In this document: piece by piece, positions 1 through 10,082 of the stretch
How the letters are laid out: each line of letters starts with the position of its first letter
Position numbering within the stretch: the first letter of the stretch is position 1
Origin: Rhodosporidiobolus odoratus
Taxonomy: Eukaryota > Basidiomycota > Microbotryomycetes > Sporidiobolales > Sporidiobolaceae
NCBI GenBank assembly: GCA_034387635.1
Contig: JAOANU010000003.1
Coordinates: 930,001-994,000, forward strand
Reading direction: 5' to 3'
Length of the DNA: 64,000 nucleotides
The notes under the pieces: generated by a model
Seen by the model: only the letters and a program-made list of their open reading frames with translations
The model's database searches: none
Told to the model about the DNA's origin: nothing
Program-made: the position numbers and the translations under genes

Positions 1-941
1 CCCCGCCCCCGGCCGGCGGTTCTCCTGCATCCGCCGCTCCCGCTGGGGGCGACATGGGCGCCGTCTTTGCGCAGCTCAACCAGGGAGAGGGCGTTACGAA
101 GGGACTCAAGAAGGTGGACAAGAGCGAGATGACGCACAAGAATCCGGAATTAAGGGCAAGTGGAGCGGTCCCTTCTGCGATTGGTGGTGAGTCGACCAGT
201 CTCCTCTATCTCAGCTTCGACTCTCCTAAACTCGAGGAGTGGTGCTGATGCTTCTCAACCTGCCGATACCGCAGCTGGAAAAGGCCCGCAGAAACCGCCC
301 AAGCCCTCGGCAATGCAGAAGAAGCCGGCCAAGACGGAGCTCGACGGCAACAAGTGGAACATTGTGCGGCGCTCTGACCACTCGCTACTCCGCCAGCTTC
401 CGCTGATCTGTGTTACCTGACTACAGGAGAACCACGAGAACAACCAATCCATTGTCCTCGAGAATACGGAGCTCAACCACATTGTCAACGTCTTCAACGT
501 CAAGTCGTCAGTTATTCAGATCAAGGGCAAGATCAACGCTGTTTCATTGGGTGCGGTTTGAGCCTGTTTACATCGACTAAGTCTTTTCTCCTTATGCTGA
601 TTCCTTTCTTGCTACGTGTAGTCAACTGCCCCAAGACCTCCGTTTTACTCGACTCTGCCGTCTCTTCCTTATCCGTCTCCAACTCTCCCTCCTTCACCGT
701 CCAGATCCTCGGCAAGGTCCCCACCGTCCTTCTCGACGGCTGCGATTCTGGCCAAGTCTTCCTCTCCCGCGAATCCCTCGACACCGAGATTGTCACGGCC
801 AAGTGCTCTGCCATCAACATCTCCCTGCCGGTCGAGGGTGAGGAGGAAGGCGTGTTTGAGGAGAAGTCGGTGCCGGAACAGCTCAAGACGGTGGTTGCGA
901 ACGGGAAATTGGTGACTAGCGTGGTTGAGCACTCGGGGTAG
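1..941 (+). CDS. Cyclase-associated protein (CAP), C-terminal part; 5' end outside window
   Basis: Actin-monomer recycling and adenylyl-cyclase-binding protein (Srv2/CAP family). Only the 3' part is inside the window. Inferred exons are ...-186, 275-363, 427-550 and 622-941; the splice phases agree. Visible in order are the THKNPELR element, a proline-rich PQKPPKP linker, and the CARP beta-helix domain beginning with KWNIENHENN and running through IVNVFNVKSSVIQIKGK, VNCPKTSVLLD and SLPVEGEEEGVFEE. The stop is at 939-941. In the family the CARP domain binds ADP-actin and drives nucleotide exchange, while the missing N-terminus binds cyclase and coiled-coil partners. Nothing in the visible part looks damaged. 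The family call is very secure; the exact 5' edge of exon 2 is less so. Confidence 0.93.
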
Positions 942-3130
942 ACTTCGATAGGTCGGTTCTCTCTTACCCTCAAGTTTGCAAGGACTTTTGACTTGAAGCG
1001 TGAACACCAGGTGACGATCATCAGAGGAAAGGAGAGATGGCTTTCTGTCGCAAACACCATTGTTGGGGATGGAGGGAGAAGGCTGACGCTTCGCATTGGC
1101 AGTGCAATCTACAGGCTTGGAGCGTGTCGGCGTCACACAGCAAACTGTGACTTGTTTACCTATTTGAGAAGGTCACTGATCCAAATTTCGTCCTGATTGT
1201 GCTAGGCCCGCTGGCCCCTTCCGTCTCTCATGCCCAGCCTCGGACTTGTGATGTAGGTGACGAGCGCTCTGAGCTGGCGAGCGGTTCGACTCACCGGAGG
1301 CAGCGCAGGGTATAAAATTCGCTGCCCCACAGCGGGCCAGGCTGAGGTTTTCTGTTTCGCCAGTCCTTATCGACGTGTGCCTTGGAGTTACCTAATACTC
1401 GATTGGCGAGCCCTCGAGCACCTTGCGACTTGCTTCGAACACCGTTCAAAGCTCCATCAGCATTTCTGCCTCGACCCCTTGCTCGAACCGCGCTTGCCCC
1501 CTCTTTGCACGCGACACCGCGGACCACCCGGATAGGTCTTCGTCCATGCTCTTCCTGCTCTGTCCTCCTCATCTCCGCGCCTTGCTATTGAACGATGCCA
1601 GGTGTGCTCTCCTCCGACTGCAGGCTCTTTGAGGATCCCTGCCGACGCACAGTGGAGGGTCGCTCGAGTCAATTGGCAGCTGCGGCGCTACTCGCGTCTT
1701 GGATACTCATGCGAGCCCCTCGTCCTTTACCCGCTTTCCCTCCCTTGGCCGCCTTTTCTTCCACTTCCCGCCTCTCTCTTCCCTCCTTACATCTCGTCTA
1801 CTCATCTTGGTGGACTATCCGTCCTCCTCCCGCCCCACCAACAGATCCGCCTCCCCTCTGCTCTCCTCCTTCCCCACCTCACATTCCCTTCCTCATTTCG
1901 CTTTCTCGTTTGCCCATCCTGACTGACCGCCTCAACTATCGTCAAACTTGCCTCCATTGATCCACACCTCGCCCTCGTCCCGGCACCTGTCTCTTGCGCG
2001 GCCGTTACCGCTCCCTCTGCTCGCACCTTGTCGCTTCTTTGTTCACTCACTTTTCCGTCGGTTTTCTCCACTTTGATTCCCCGTAATCCTTGGGCATAGT
2101 CGTAGTACCGATACAATGAAGGGCATGTAGCTATCCGAAATAGAGCGGACAGCTGAGCTGCAGTGGAAAGACTTGTGGAGCAAACCAGAAAAGGCGCATT
2201 TCTGTTCCCCATTGCTAGCCTCGTACAAGCAGCCTCTGGACGGAGGGGAGCTTCCCAACCGATCGCTGTGCGTAGGACTCTCCATCTATCTGCAGGAGGG
2301 CCCAATGAATTGGTACGCCAGCTGCGAAGGTTGTCCTCAAGGCAGAAAGCGCCCTTTTCAGTTCGTCCACGGGCCATCACCCGCTCACTTCAGAGCCCTC
2401 TCACAGCAAGTAAAACACGCTGCACGCTGCTACCTACCATGGCAGCCTGCTCTGCGCGGCTTCTGATCAAGCCAAAGTGCTCTTTCTCTCATCCAGGTAG
2501 CCAACACTTTGTCATTGCTGCTGCGGGGCTGACTCTCTTCTCAGGCCAAGCCTGTGGATATTGTAGCAGGCTCGCATGCCACAAGGGTGTTCCAGCCATG
2601 ACACCCAGCTGCAACCGAGGAAATGCCTGTTTGAGAAGGCCATCTTGGGGAGAATTGGTTCGTTCTCAGCCGATTCGCCAGGCCCTCGCGTGCCAAGAAG
2701 CACGAGACGTAAGCTGTCATTGCTGAGAGTGACTTGGAGGCGCCTGCATCCCCAGTTTCGCCATACTTGATTGTACATCACTTCGACAATCACGGCAAAG
2801 GGTGACATGCACTTTGTTGACTGCTGGTTGTGCTCTCTGTTGGTCCAGTGGCATCCTAGCCTTGACTTGCTCGCCTGAAAATGGACGCTGAATCACAATT
2901 GGTTGAGAGACAAGGAAAGGACTTTGCCCAGCTCACGCTATCTCATCCCATCAGAAATCCAGTCGGTTACATGCACACTCAATGTGGCTCTCTCACATTG
3001 CGGTTCGCCACGCCCAAACTCGCTTGTATTGAAGAGGACAGGGCCTTTGGCAAGTACAGTACAAACACCACGACCGAATCACTTCTCCCACCGCGAACCC
3101 TACGCCCATTCCGTCCCCAGCGCATCCCGC
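942..3130. other. Intergenic stretch, no convincing gene
   Basis: This region lies between the CAP stop and the 3' end of the next gene. It holds a TATAAA-like element near 1310-1316 and a long pyrimidine-rich stretch at roughly 1500-2050 of the kind that precedes transcription starts in these yeasts. The longest open frames (for example 2163-2726, +) use near-cognate starts, have no recognisable motif and no consistent splice pattern, so I do not call them. A short or non-coding transcript cannot be excluded. Confidence 0.5.
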
Positions 3131-4661
3131 TCACTCGCTGTCATAGTCTGAGACATCCTCCGAGTCTCCCTCCTCTCGAGCTCGATGACCCCACTTGCAA
3201 AGCTGGTCATGCGCGACGAGCTGACCGCGGTAATCGACACCGACCTCCTGCGAGATCGTCGAGTTGCGCTTGGTCGGATCTGCGAGCGCAAGATTGATCA
3301 GATCCCACACAGCAGACGGGGCTGAAGGAATGTCAACTGACCCATGTAAGGCACCCTGAGGATATGATATACGTCTTTGTCGGACTTCGTCACCACGGCC
3401 TTCCTGAAGTTCGCTTCACCGGGCCCGTTGCCCGGAAACAGACCGCAGGGCATGAGGCGGTAGCTGCGGGAAGCATGGATTATCAGCCTAGAATTGACAG
3501 AAGTAAAAGCAGACGCAAGCTGGGCGTACCCGAGAGACTTTGCCTTTTCAGCGAGCGCAGCAACGACTTCTTTCCCACTGGCCCAGTGCACCTCCATCGC
3601 ACCACGACTATCCACACGGCCGACCGGCATGTCGAGCTTGACGTCGTAGCCTTCGAAAGAGATCATGCCCTTGAACTTCCACAATCCGGAGTTGCCGCCC
3701 TGCGCGCCTTCGACCGTGGCCCACAAGTGTGTTTCAAACCTTTCAAGAGTGCCGTGATGAGCTTTGGCTGAGCGAGAGAAGAGAGTCATCGCTTTAAGTC
3801 TGCGCTTGTGACTATGGGGAAGGGTTGGACTGACCGAACTCCTTGAGGACCCAGTATGCCTTGTCAAGCGTGGCGGGTATCGGGTCGCCGTACTGGCCGG
3901 AGACTACGATGCCAATGTCGGCATCATGAAGGTAGTCCCTGCCCGTCGCCATTCTGTTTCCGACAAGTTAGGACTGTTTCCATCGAGACGAGATGAAAAT
4001 GGCGCACCCCCCGAGCTCAAACACCTCGACTTCCACACCATGCTGAGAAAGGTAATTCTTGATCTCATTAAACAGCCTAGTCAAGAGAGGACGGCGGAGC
4101 AGCCTGTACATCCAAGGTGAAAAGCTATTCATGGAAGACCTACACTGACTCACCAGCGGACTAGATGTACCTGTTGGGAACCGGGTTCAAATCGAGGTAA
4201 TGCTCTGCGGCACATTCCCAGAGTCAGTCCAATCCTTGTAGAGCAGGGGAGACCGAACGTACTCAATACCTCGCGGCTTGGTCCAGTTCCACGGTTAAAC
4301 AGCTCGTGAACCTCTTGCAGCAACACCTTCTTGCGCTTCGTTCTGAGGTGCGATTTGACCTTGTTGAACAGCTGCTTGGTCTGCTCATACTCGAACATCT
4401 CAATGTTGCAGTGCAAGGCGATCGTTGCCAGTTCGGAGAGGAATTTGCACACGTCCGCTGCTCAAATAAAGGTTCAGTCCCTTCCCTTTAGTGGGCACAG
4501 AGGTGAGGGAGTCTACCATGCGTGTCTTCACGACCGTACTTGTGGAGGAGGAGCATGGTGATTATGTGCACCTGATTGCGCACTCCGCCTAGACGGGTGG
4601 AGAAGTCAACTTCATAATTCGGAACTTCGAGGGCATTGTTGAGTGCATCTCGGAAGTACAT
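3131..4661 (-). CDS. Unrecognised intron-rich protein, about 300 residues
   Basis: I do not recognise this protein. Reading the minus strand from the ATG at 4661, a continuous product can be assembled through several short introns. It contains MYFRDALNNALEVPNYEVDF, a Lys-rich helix (KVKSHLRTKRKKVLLQEVHE), LLTRLFNEIKNYLSQHGVEVEVF, a segment with SGQYGDPIPATLDKAYWVLK, a mixed beta region WATVEGAQGGNSGLWKFKGM, and an acidic C-terminus (EEGDSEDVSDYDSE) ending at the TGA at 3131-3133. Amino-acid composition and splice phases support a real gene, although two introns would be unusually short. It lies about 360 bp downstream of the Fanzor-like copy A on the same strand. That neighbour relation is the only functional hint, and it may be chance. 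Upstream exons are possible. Confidence 0.6.
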
Positions 4662-5017
4662 TGTACGGGAGCTAGTTCTGTGGGAGTGCTTGCAGAATCA
4701 AGGTAGCAGAAAGTTGGAAGGGAAGCTTGTCCGTATATCCGGAACGTGGAGAGCACCTCAGGAGCTGCTGCTTTTCTTGTCTTATTCAGTGCCCAGTCAC
4801 CCCCTTTCAGTTGTCATCGTCCAGCAAGCATGCCTCCTGTGTTCAGCTGCCCAGTTTGGCCTTTAGGCACAGGACCTTCTCAACTCAGTCTCTCTCTTCG
4901 AAGACGAAGTGATTCGCTCTGCAAGCGAGTCAAGACACCGCGGCACGTACACTAACCCGAAACAAATAATGGCAGCTACAAGAACGAGTATAGACCAGAA
5001 CGGCGGGTACAGCTATA
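4662..5017. other. Spacer between the unknown gene and the 3' end of Fanzor-like copy A
   Basis: This 356-bp non-coding stretch follows the stop of the minus-strand Fanzor-like gene and contains the promoter of the next minus-strand gene. In characterised TnpB and Fanzor loci the guide (omega) RNA starts at or overlaps the 3' end of the nuclease gene, so this is where one would be expected. I could not identify a specific RNA structure by eye. Confidence 0.4.
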
Positions 5018-8000
5018 CTACTTGGGGAAGGAGGGAACATCAACGTTGGCTTTGACAGAGCGAGAAGGTGGGAACGGGATCTGGAAGCGAGTCGAAAAGG
5101 CCTCTCCGAAGGGCTGCGAGTCGGCACCACCGAGGCGTAGCGCTGCAAGGAGAACTGCGGCGTTGTTTGCGGCACCGACTCCGAGATCGCGGTGGAAGGT
5201 GACGTCGCATTCGGAGCAGAGCTTGACGCGGTGGTGCAGCTTGCCTTCTGGGGTGTAGTAGTTACGAAGGCTGTTGGTTGGGAAGAGTCAGTACAAAGAA
5301 GAGTGGTAACACAACGGTCGGGGTGCGTACAGCTCGTGTGCATTCGTCCTGCAAGTAATGTTGGGACACGACTGAGACGTGCGAAACTCGTCAACCACAA
5401 CCGCCTGGACCTTGTTGATGTCCGAGCGGGCACCGAGGTGCTTGAGGATCGAGTGAAGGAGCGCACCACCCTTGCCGTGCGAATGACCGGCGACATGAAC
5501 GGGATCGTCCTTGCCGACCGCGATGAGGACGTCCTTGATGGTGTCAGAGGGAGAAATTGTGCGGTTGATCAGCTCAGCACCCGCCGAGTCGAAGGCGGAG
5601 CGACGGCGTTGACCCGTCTCGAAGGAGTGCTTTGCGTCTGCAAAGAACGGTGAGGTGCAGGGATCAGCCGGGATCTCACAGTAGGGACCAAACAAAATGA
5701 ACCTTGTGCTCGAAGCGCTTGCGTTCGGCAATTTGATGAGGAGCGAGGGAGACCACTTCCAGCGCAGTCAAACGCCGCTGCTGCTCTGCCCATTCCTTCG
5801 TCCTCGCAGACTGCTGGAAGACGCCGGACTTGACGCCCGCCTGGATCGGCAGCGAGCCGTCCATCTGCTCGGCATGCATCGCCCCGGTCCAAGCACGGCC
5901 GGTATCAAGTCCCGCCAGGACGAGAGAAGGAGGGAATTCACCGCTCCCGTTGTGCGGGTTGAGCTGGGCAATGATGCGGCAAGCCTGCAGGATGACTGGC
6001 GTTGCACGAGGGTCGGATGGAAGGAGGTGGTGAACATGCGGCGTTTGCGGGATCGGATGGTTTTTGGCGTCAGGAAGGGGGAGCGGGTCAAGTCGACGTT
6101 TCAGCAGCTCCGGACGTAAGGTGAGGGTATCGGGCGAAGCGGTGAGGCGTTTGAGAGCTGGCCGAGCATGCTCGTTAATCTGTACCATCATCTCCTTGAC
6201 CGTGCTCGGGGTCGGTTTGGGCAGAGTATCGAGGAAGCTCTGCTGCGGACGAGCGGGGTTGAGCACCTGGTAGTGGATGCGATGTGGGTCGTAGGTGGCT
6301 GAACCATGAGGGAGAAAGGTCGTGGAAGAAGAGCTGTGGCCGCGGCAAGGCGGTTAGTGCGAAGCAGATCCTCGAGAGCGATTTTGCGTTTTGGCTTGGA
6401 GAGCAGTTCCGGTTTCTGTCCATGCAGGAACTCCCTGACAAAGTCGACCAACTTGTCCTGCACGTCCTGATCTAGGTTCTGAGAGAAGACGGATGGGAAG
6501 GGAGGTGGGGCGCAATGCGTGTTGGAAGCGCGAGGTCGATTGGTAAGCTCAGAAGTGTAGAGGTCAGAGAGCTCGGAACCCATCGAGTTGAGTGCCGTCA
6601 GAAGGGTGTCGTCGGAGCCGGCATGATCGAGGAGCGTCCAGAAGTCGGCGAGGTCAAAGCTGTCTTGCTTTGGGTTGTAGGTCTGCAGACCTGCGATGAG
6701 CGACGGCGCAATGAGGGAGCAGAGCGAAAGTACGTACCGTGAAAGGCAATCCCGGAGCATGTTCCTGAAGCCACACCACGTCCTTTACTTTACTGATCTC
6801 TGCCAGCCCACTCACAGCCTGTGCCAGCTCGAGTACGCCTTGCGCTGCGCACCGCAATACCCCAACCCGTGCTGGCGCATCCCGAGGTGCTGCGAGCAGA
6901 GCCCGCCAAGTCCAACTCTCGTCGGCCGATACACCTTGTACCAAGTCATTTTGCGCGAAATCTTCCGCTTCCCTCCTCGCCTCTGCATTCCACGTCGTGC
7001 GAGCTTGCTCGTCCAAGCGCAAGGGGCCGAGGAAGTTGGCGAATGGCTGATGTCGAGCGTCCCATTTTCGCTGTGGACACTCGCAGCCTTTGGAGTGATC
7101 GTAGTCGTACCCCGCTTGATGAGTACAGGCTGCGGCAGCCGTGTGGGCAAAGAAGAATGCCGCCACTCGGAACGGAACAACGACGGCAAGGGCGTAACGC
7201 TCGACGGTTGGCGCATCTACAGAGGGGAGCAGTTGAGGCAGAGTGATGAGCTGAATCTCGTGCTCGGTGAGCGTCGGAGAGTAGAGGCGGATGGGCTCAA
7301 AGTCGATAGGTGCGTCCAGGAGTAGGTCGGACAGCATGGAAAGCACCTTGTCGAACGAGCGAGACTGACGGAGGAGCGCTGAGAACTCGCCGAGGCTGGG
7401 GAGTACAAAGGCGGGGACGGCGAAAGCGAATGGAGCGAGGTCGGGGACTGTCGCGGTCCAGTCAAAGAGGCGTGTAATGGCGTAGTGAACGAAGGGAAGG
7501 AGTTCGGTTGGGCGGTCAAGGAGGATGGCGGCAACGGCGCGAGAGAGCTGGCGTGGCGCATGCTGACCGTGCACGTCGATGTTGGTGGCGATGGTGCAGA
7601 TGTGCGGAAGCAGGTGCTCACGAAGGGGTGTATGGGCGAAAAGGATGGGGGAGGTGAGGCGGCCGATAGCGGAGTCGAGGACCTTGGAGAAGCTCGCAAC
7701 GACAGAGGGCAGCAGCTGTGAAGACCACGTCGGGAGGGTATGAGCAATCTCTGCCTATGACTGGGACAAACGGAAAGACTCACCCCGAGCTCTTGCGCCT
7801 TGGTAAAGCAGGAGTCGAGGAGGATCGGCGGTGGTGGCGGGAAGTGGGATTGGGCAAAGGGGCCGAGCTGCAAGCGCATTGCCTCGGCGGGGTGGACAGC
7901 GGATCGGGTTGCCGGTGCAAGGGCCGCGCGAAACAGGCGACACAGGAGATCATAAGAGCCGTGAACGGCTGAGTTGAGGAGGAGAGGATGAAGGGGGTGA

Positions 8001-9649
8001 ATCTGAGCGATGCTGGCAAGGGCGACGGCTAGCAGGGAGTGAAGCAGAGGTGCAAAGCCGGCGATGGTGGTGTAATGCAAGGCAGTGACGAAAGGGACAA
8101 CACGGGGATCCATGACCTTGTCGAGGGACCCCGTCTGCGTCGAGATGGGGAGACTGTTGGCGAAGGCGCCTCGGCTACCGGCTTTACCCGTCGCAGGCTT
8201 TGACTGACTCGCCTCGTCGCCCGCGGGCTGTACCGCAGCTGCTTCCTGAGCGTATGCTTGCTGTTGCGCTCGTCTCTTTCCTGCCGCCTTTTTCTTCGGT
8301 GCTCCCGTCTGGGGGCGAGGTGTTGGGCGTGTGGGCGGATGAGAGGGAATCTGTTGTTGCAGCCACGCGTCGAAGGGCTGAAGGACTTGAACGGGGACGG
8401 TGCAAGCGGAGACATTGTGCGGTGGCAGTGGGGCACCGATACGGGGACAGTGACGGCAGGAGGTGGGCGTGGTGAGGAGGTTAGGGGAAGCGGAGGTGTG
8501 AGGTCGAGTACCGGGGAAAGGGCGTGTAGGAGCGAGAACAGGAGGTGGAGGTGCGGAAGTCGATGCGGAGGTCGGAAGGGGAGGACCTCGAGTAGCGTTG
8601 TGCTCGAGGAAGAGACCGCGAGAGACGTAAGGCGTGCTACGGGTAGAAGGACTGCCGGATTTCTGATCTGAGGGGACGGAGCGAGGCTTGGGGCGAGTAG
8701 TGGAGAAGCGATGGCTGAGCTGCCGCTGGTACTCCCGGTCGAACACCTGCCTTCTAGGATAACACTCTTCGGGGGAGAGGGGAAGACTCACGAACGTTCT
8801 CGCTGCAAGGATGTACGCCGGGAGCTCAAGGTCCCAGAACAGACGCTCTTTGGCCAGCGCTTGTTTGCTAGCCCGCCACGCCGCCGTTGCTTCTATCGCA
8901 TCCGCTGCGTACCGTCCCACCCAGTCCGTCCCCATGAAGTCTCATACGGCATTGCTTGGGGCGAGCGCATGGGCGAGGCCAAAGGGCTGCAAGCCGGAGG
9001 GTTCCGAGTAGTCCTGTCCCAAGGCAAGGGCGAGGTTGTAGCTGTGGAAGGTTGGATAGATCTGGCTGAGGTAGGCTTGGAGCTGAGCGCGGTCGACGGG
9101 GAGAATGCTTTGCGAATGGAGATGCAGGAGAAAGACGCGAATCTGGGGAAGGTCGAGGGCGTTGAAGGCGTTGTCGGTGTCGACGCCTCCCAGGATGGCA
9201 ATGTCGGGCTGAGAGAAGGAGTAGGTATCGAGGATGTGACAGACATTCTCAAGCCCTTGCACACCCGGAAGGACTTGGGCGGTAAAGTAGGTGAGGGGAG
9301 GTGGAGTGGGAGAAAGGGCGGCGTGGGAGAGCTGAAGGATGGCGGGTTCGGCTTCGTGTGGCGCAGTGACGAGGACGCAGTGGTTGCAGAGCCAGATGGC
9401 GTCGGCGTGACCTTTTTGAGCCTGCAGGCGAGGGTGAATAAGCGCGAAAAGATCTTGCTGATGGATATGGAAATGCTCACGAGTTGAAAGACATCAGCAG
9501 CAGACAGATTAGGTGTGTCAAAGGGACTCAAATGGGGGAGAGAGTTGATTGGGAACGGAGACTCTTCAGGGCCCCGATGAAATAGCTTGCTGTTGGCGAA
9601 AACTTGCGCATCCCTCCTGTTCTTCCCTTTGTGCAGCGCTTTCAACCAT

Positions 9650-9654
9650 AACAC
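9650..9654. repeat. Target-site duplication (left), 5 bp
   Basis: The five bases AACAC immediately precede the 5' LTR. The same five bases follow the 3' LTR at 15375-15379. A 5-bp duplication is the usual product of Ty1/copia integrase. Removing the element plus one duplication rejoins the Fanzor-like reading frame exactly. Confidence 0.92.
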
Positions 9655-9888
9655 TGTTAGCAGGAGGGGATAGGATGGTTACGACGGAGTCGACGGGAAG
9701 AGGATGTGCGGGTTGAGGGGAGGTGGGAGAAATCTAACTTGATGGCGGCGGAGAGACGGGCCTTCCTTTCCTTTAAGGCTCATCGCAATCTCTCCGTTCG
9801 CCAGGTCCGTAGAGTCTCTTAACCTTCTTACAGCTGAAATAAAGGCTCATCGCAATTTCTCCGTTCTCTCGAGGGAGAAGCTGTTTTA
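9655..9888 (+). repeat. 5' LTR of the copia element, 234 bp
   Basis: It begins TGTTAGCAGG and ends GCTGTTTTA. Compared with the 3' LTR it lacks 9 bp in the segment before CTCTCGAGGGAG and has one T for C. Internally it carries a direct repeat of about 28 bp (AAGGCTCATCGCAAT...). The terminal dinucleotides are TG...TA rather than TG...CA. Confidence 0.93.
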
Positions 9889-9898
9889 TGGTAGCACC
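9889..9898 (+). other. Primer-binding site, Ty1-like
   Basis: TGGTAGCACC starts immediately after the 5' LTR. The yeast Ty1 site, complementary to the initiator tRNA-Met 3' end, is TGGTAGCGCC; this differs by one base. Priming by initiator tRNA-Met is therefore likely. Confidence 0.8.
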
Positions 9899-10082
9899 TT
9901 TGGTTCGACGATCCGAAGCCTTAAACGGCAGCCAGTCCGCACTCCAGGGAGCAGCAGCGACAGCTGATCCGATCAACCCCACGACTATCCCGCTCCCACC
10001 TTCCCCGGCATCCTCTACCGAGTTCGAACACCTAGACACCCTCCGAGATTCCCTCGCCCATACCCGTGCATCCATCCCCAAG

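Noticed and set aside
1255..1310. Box-B-like GGTTCGACTC
   Set aside because: No box A or cloverleaf could be formed around it.
2163..2726. 187-codon + strand frame between CAP and the next gene
   Set aside because: Non-ATG start, no motif, no splice logic; composition looks non-coding.
4170..4200. T-loop-like GGGTTCAAATCGAGG
   Set aside because: It is part of a coding exon (minus strand YLDLNPVPN) and no other tRNA arm is present.
8711..9487. 258-codon + strand frame
   Set aside because: Antisense to Fanzor-like copy A exons; no motif, and the minus strand has consistent splice phases.
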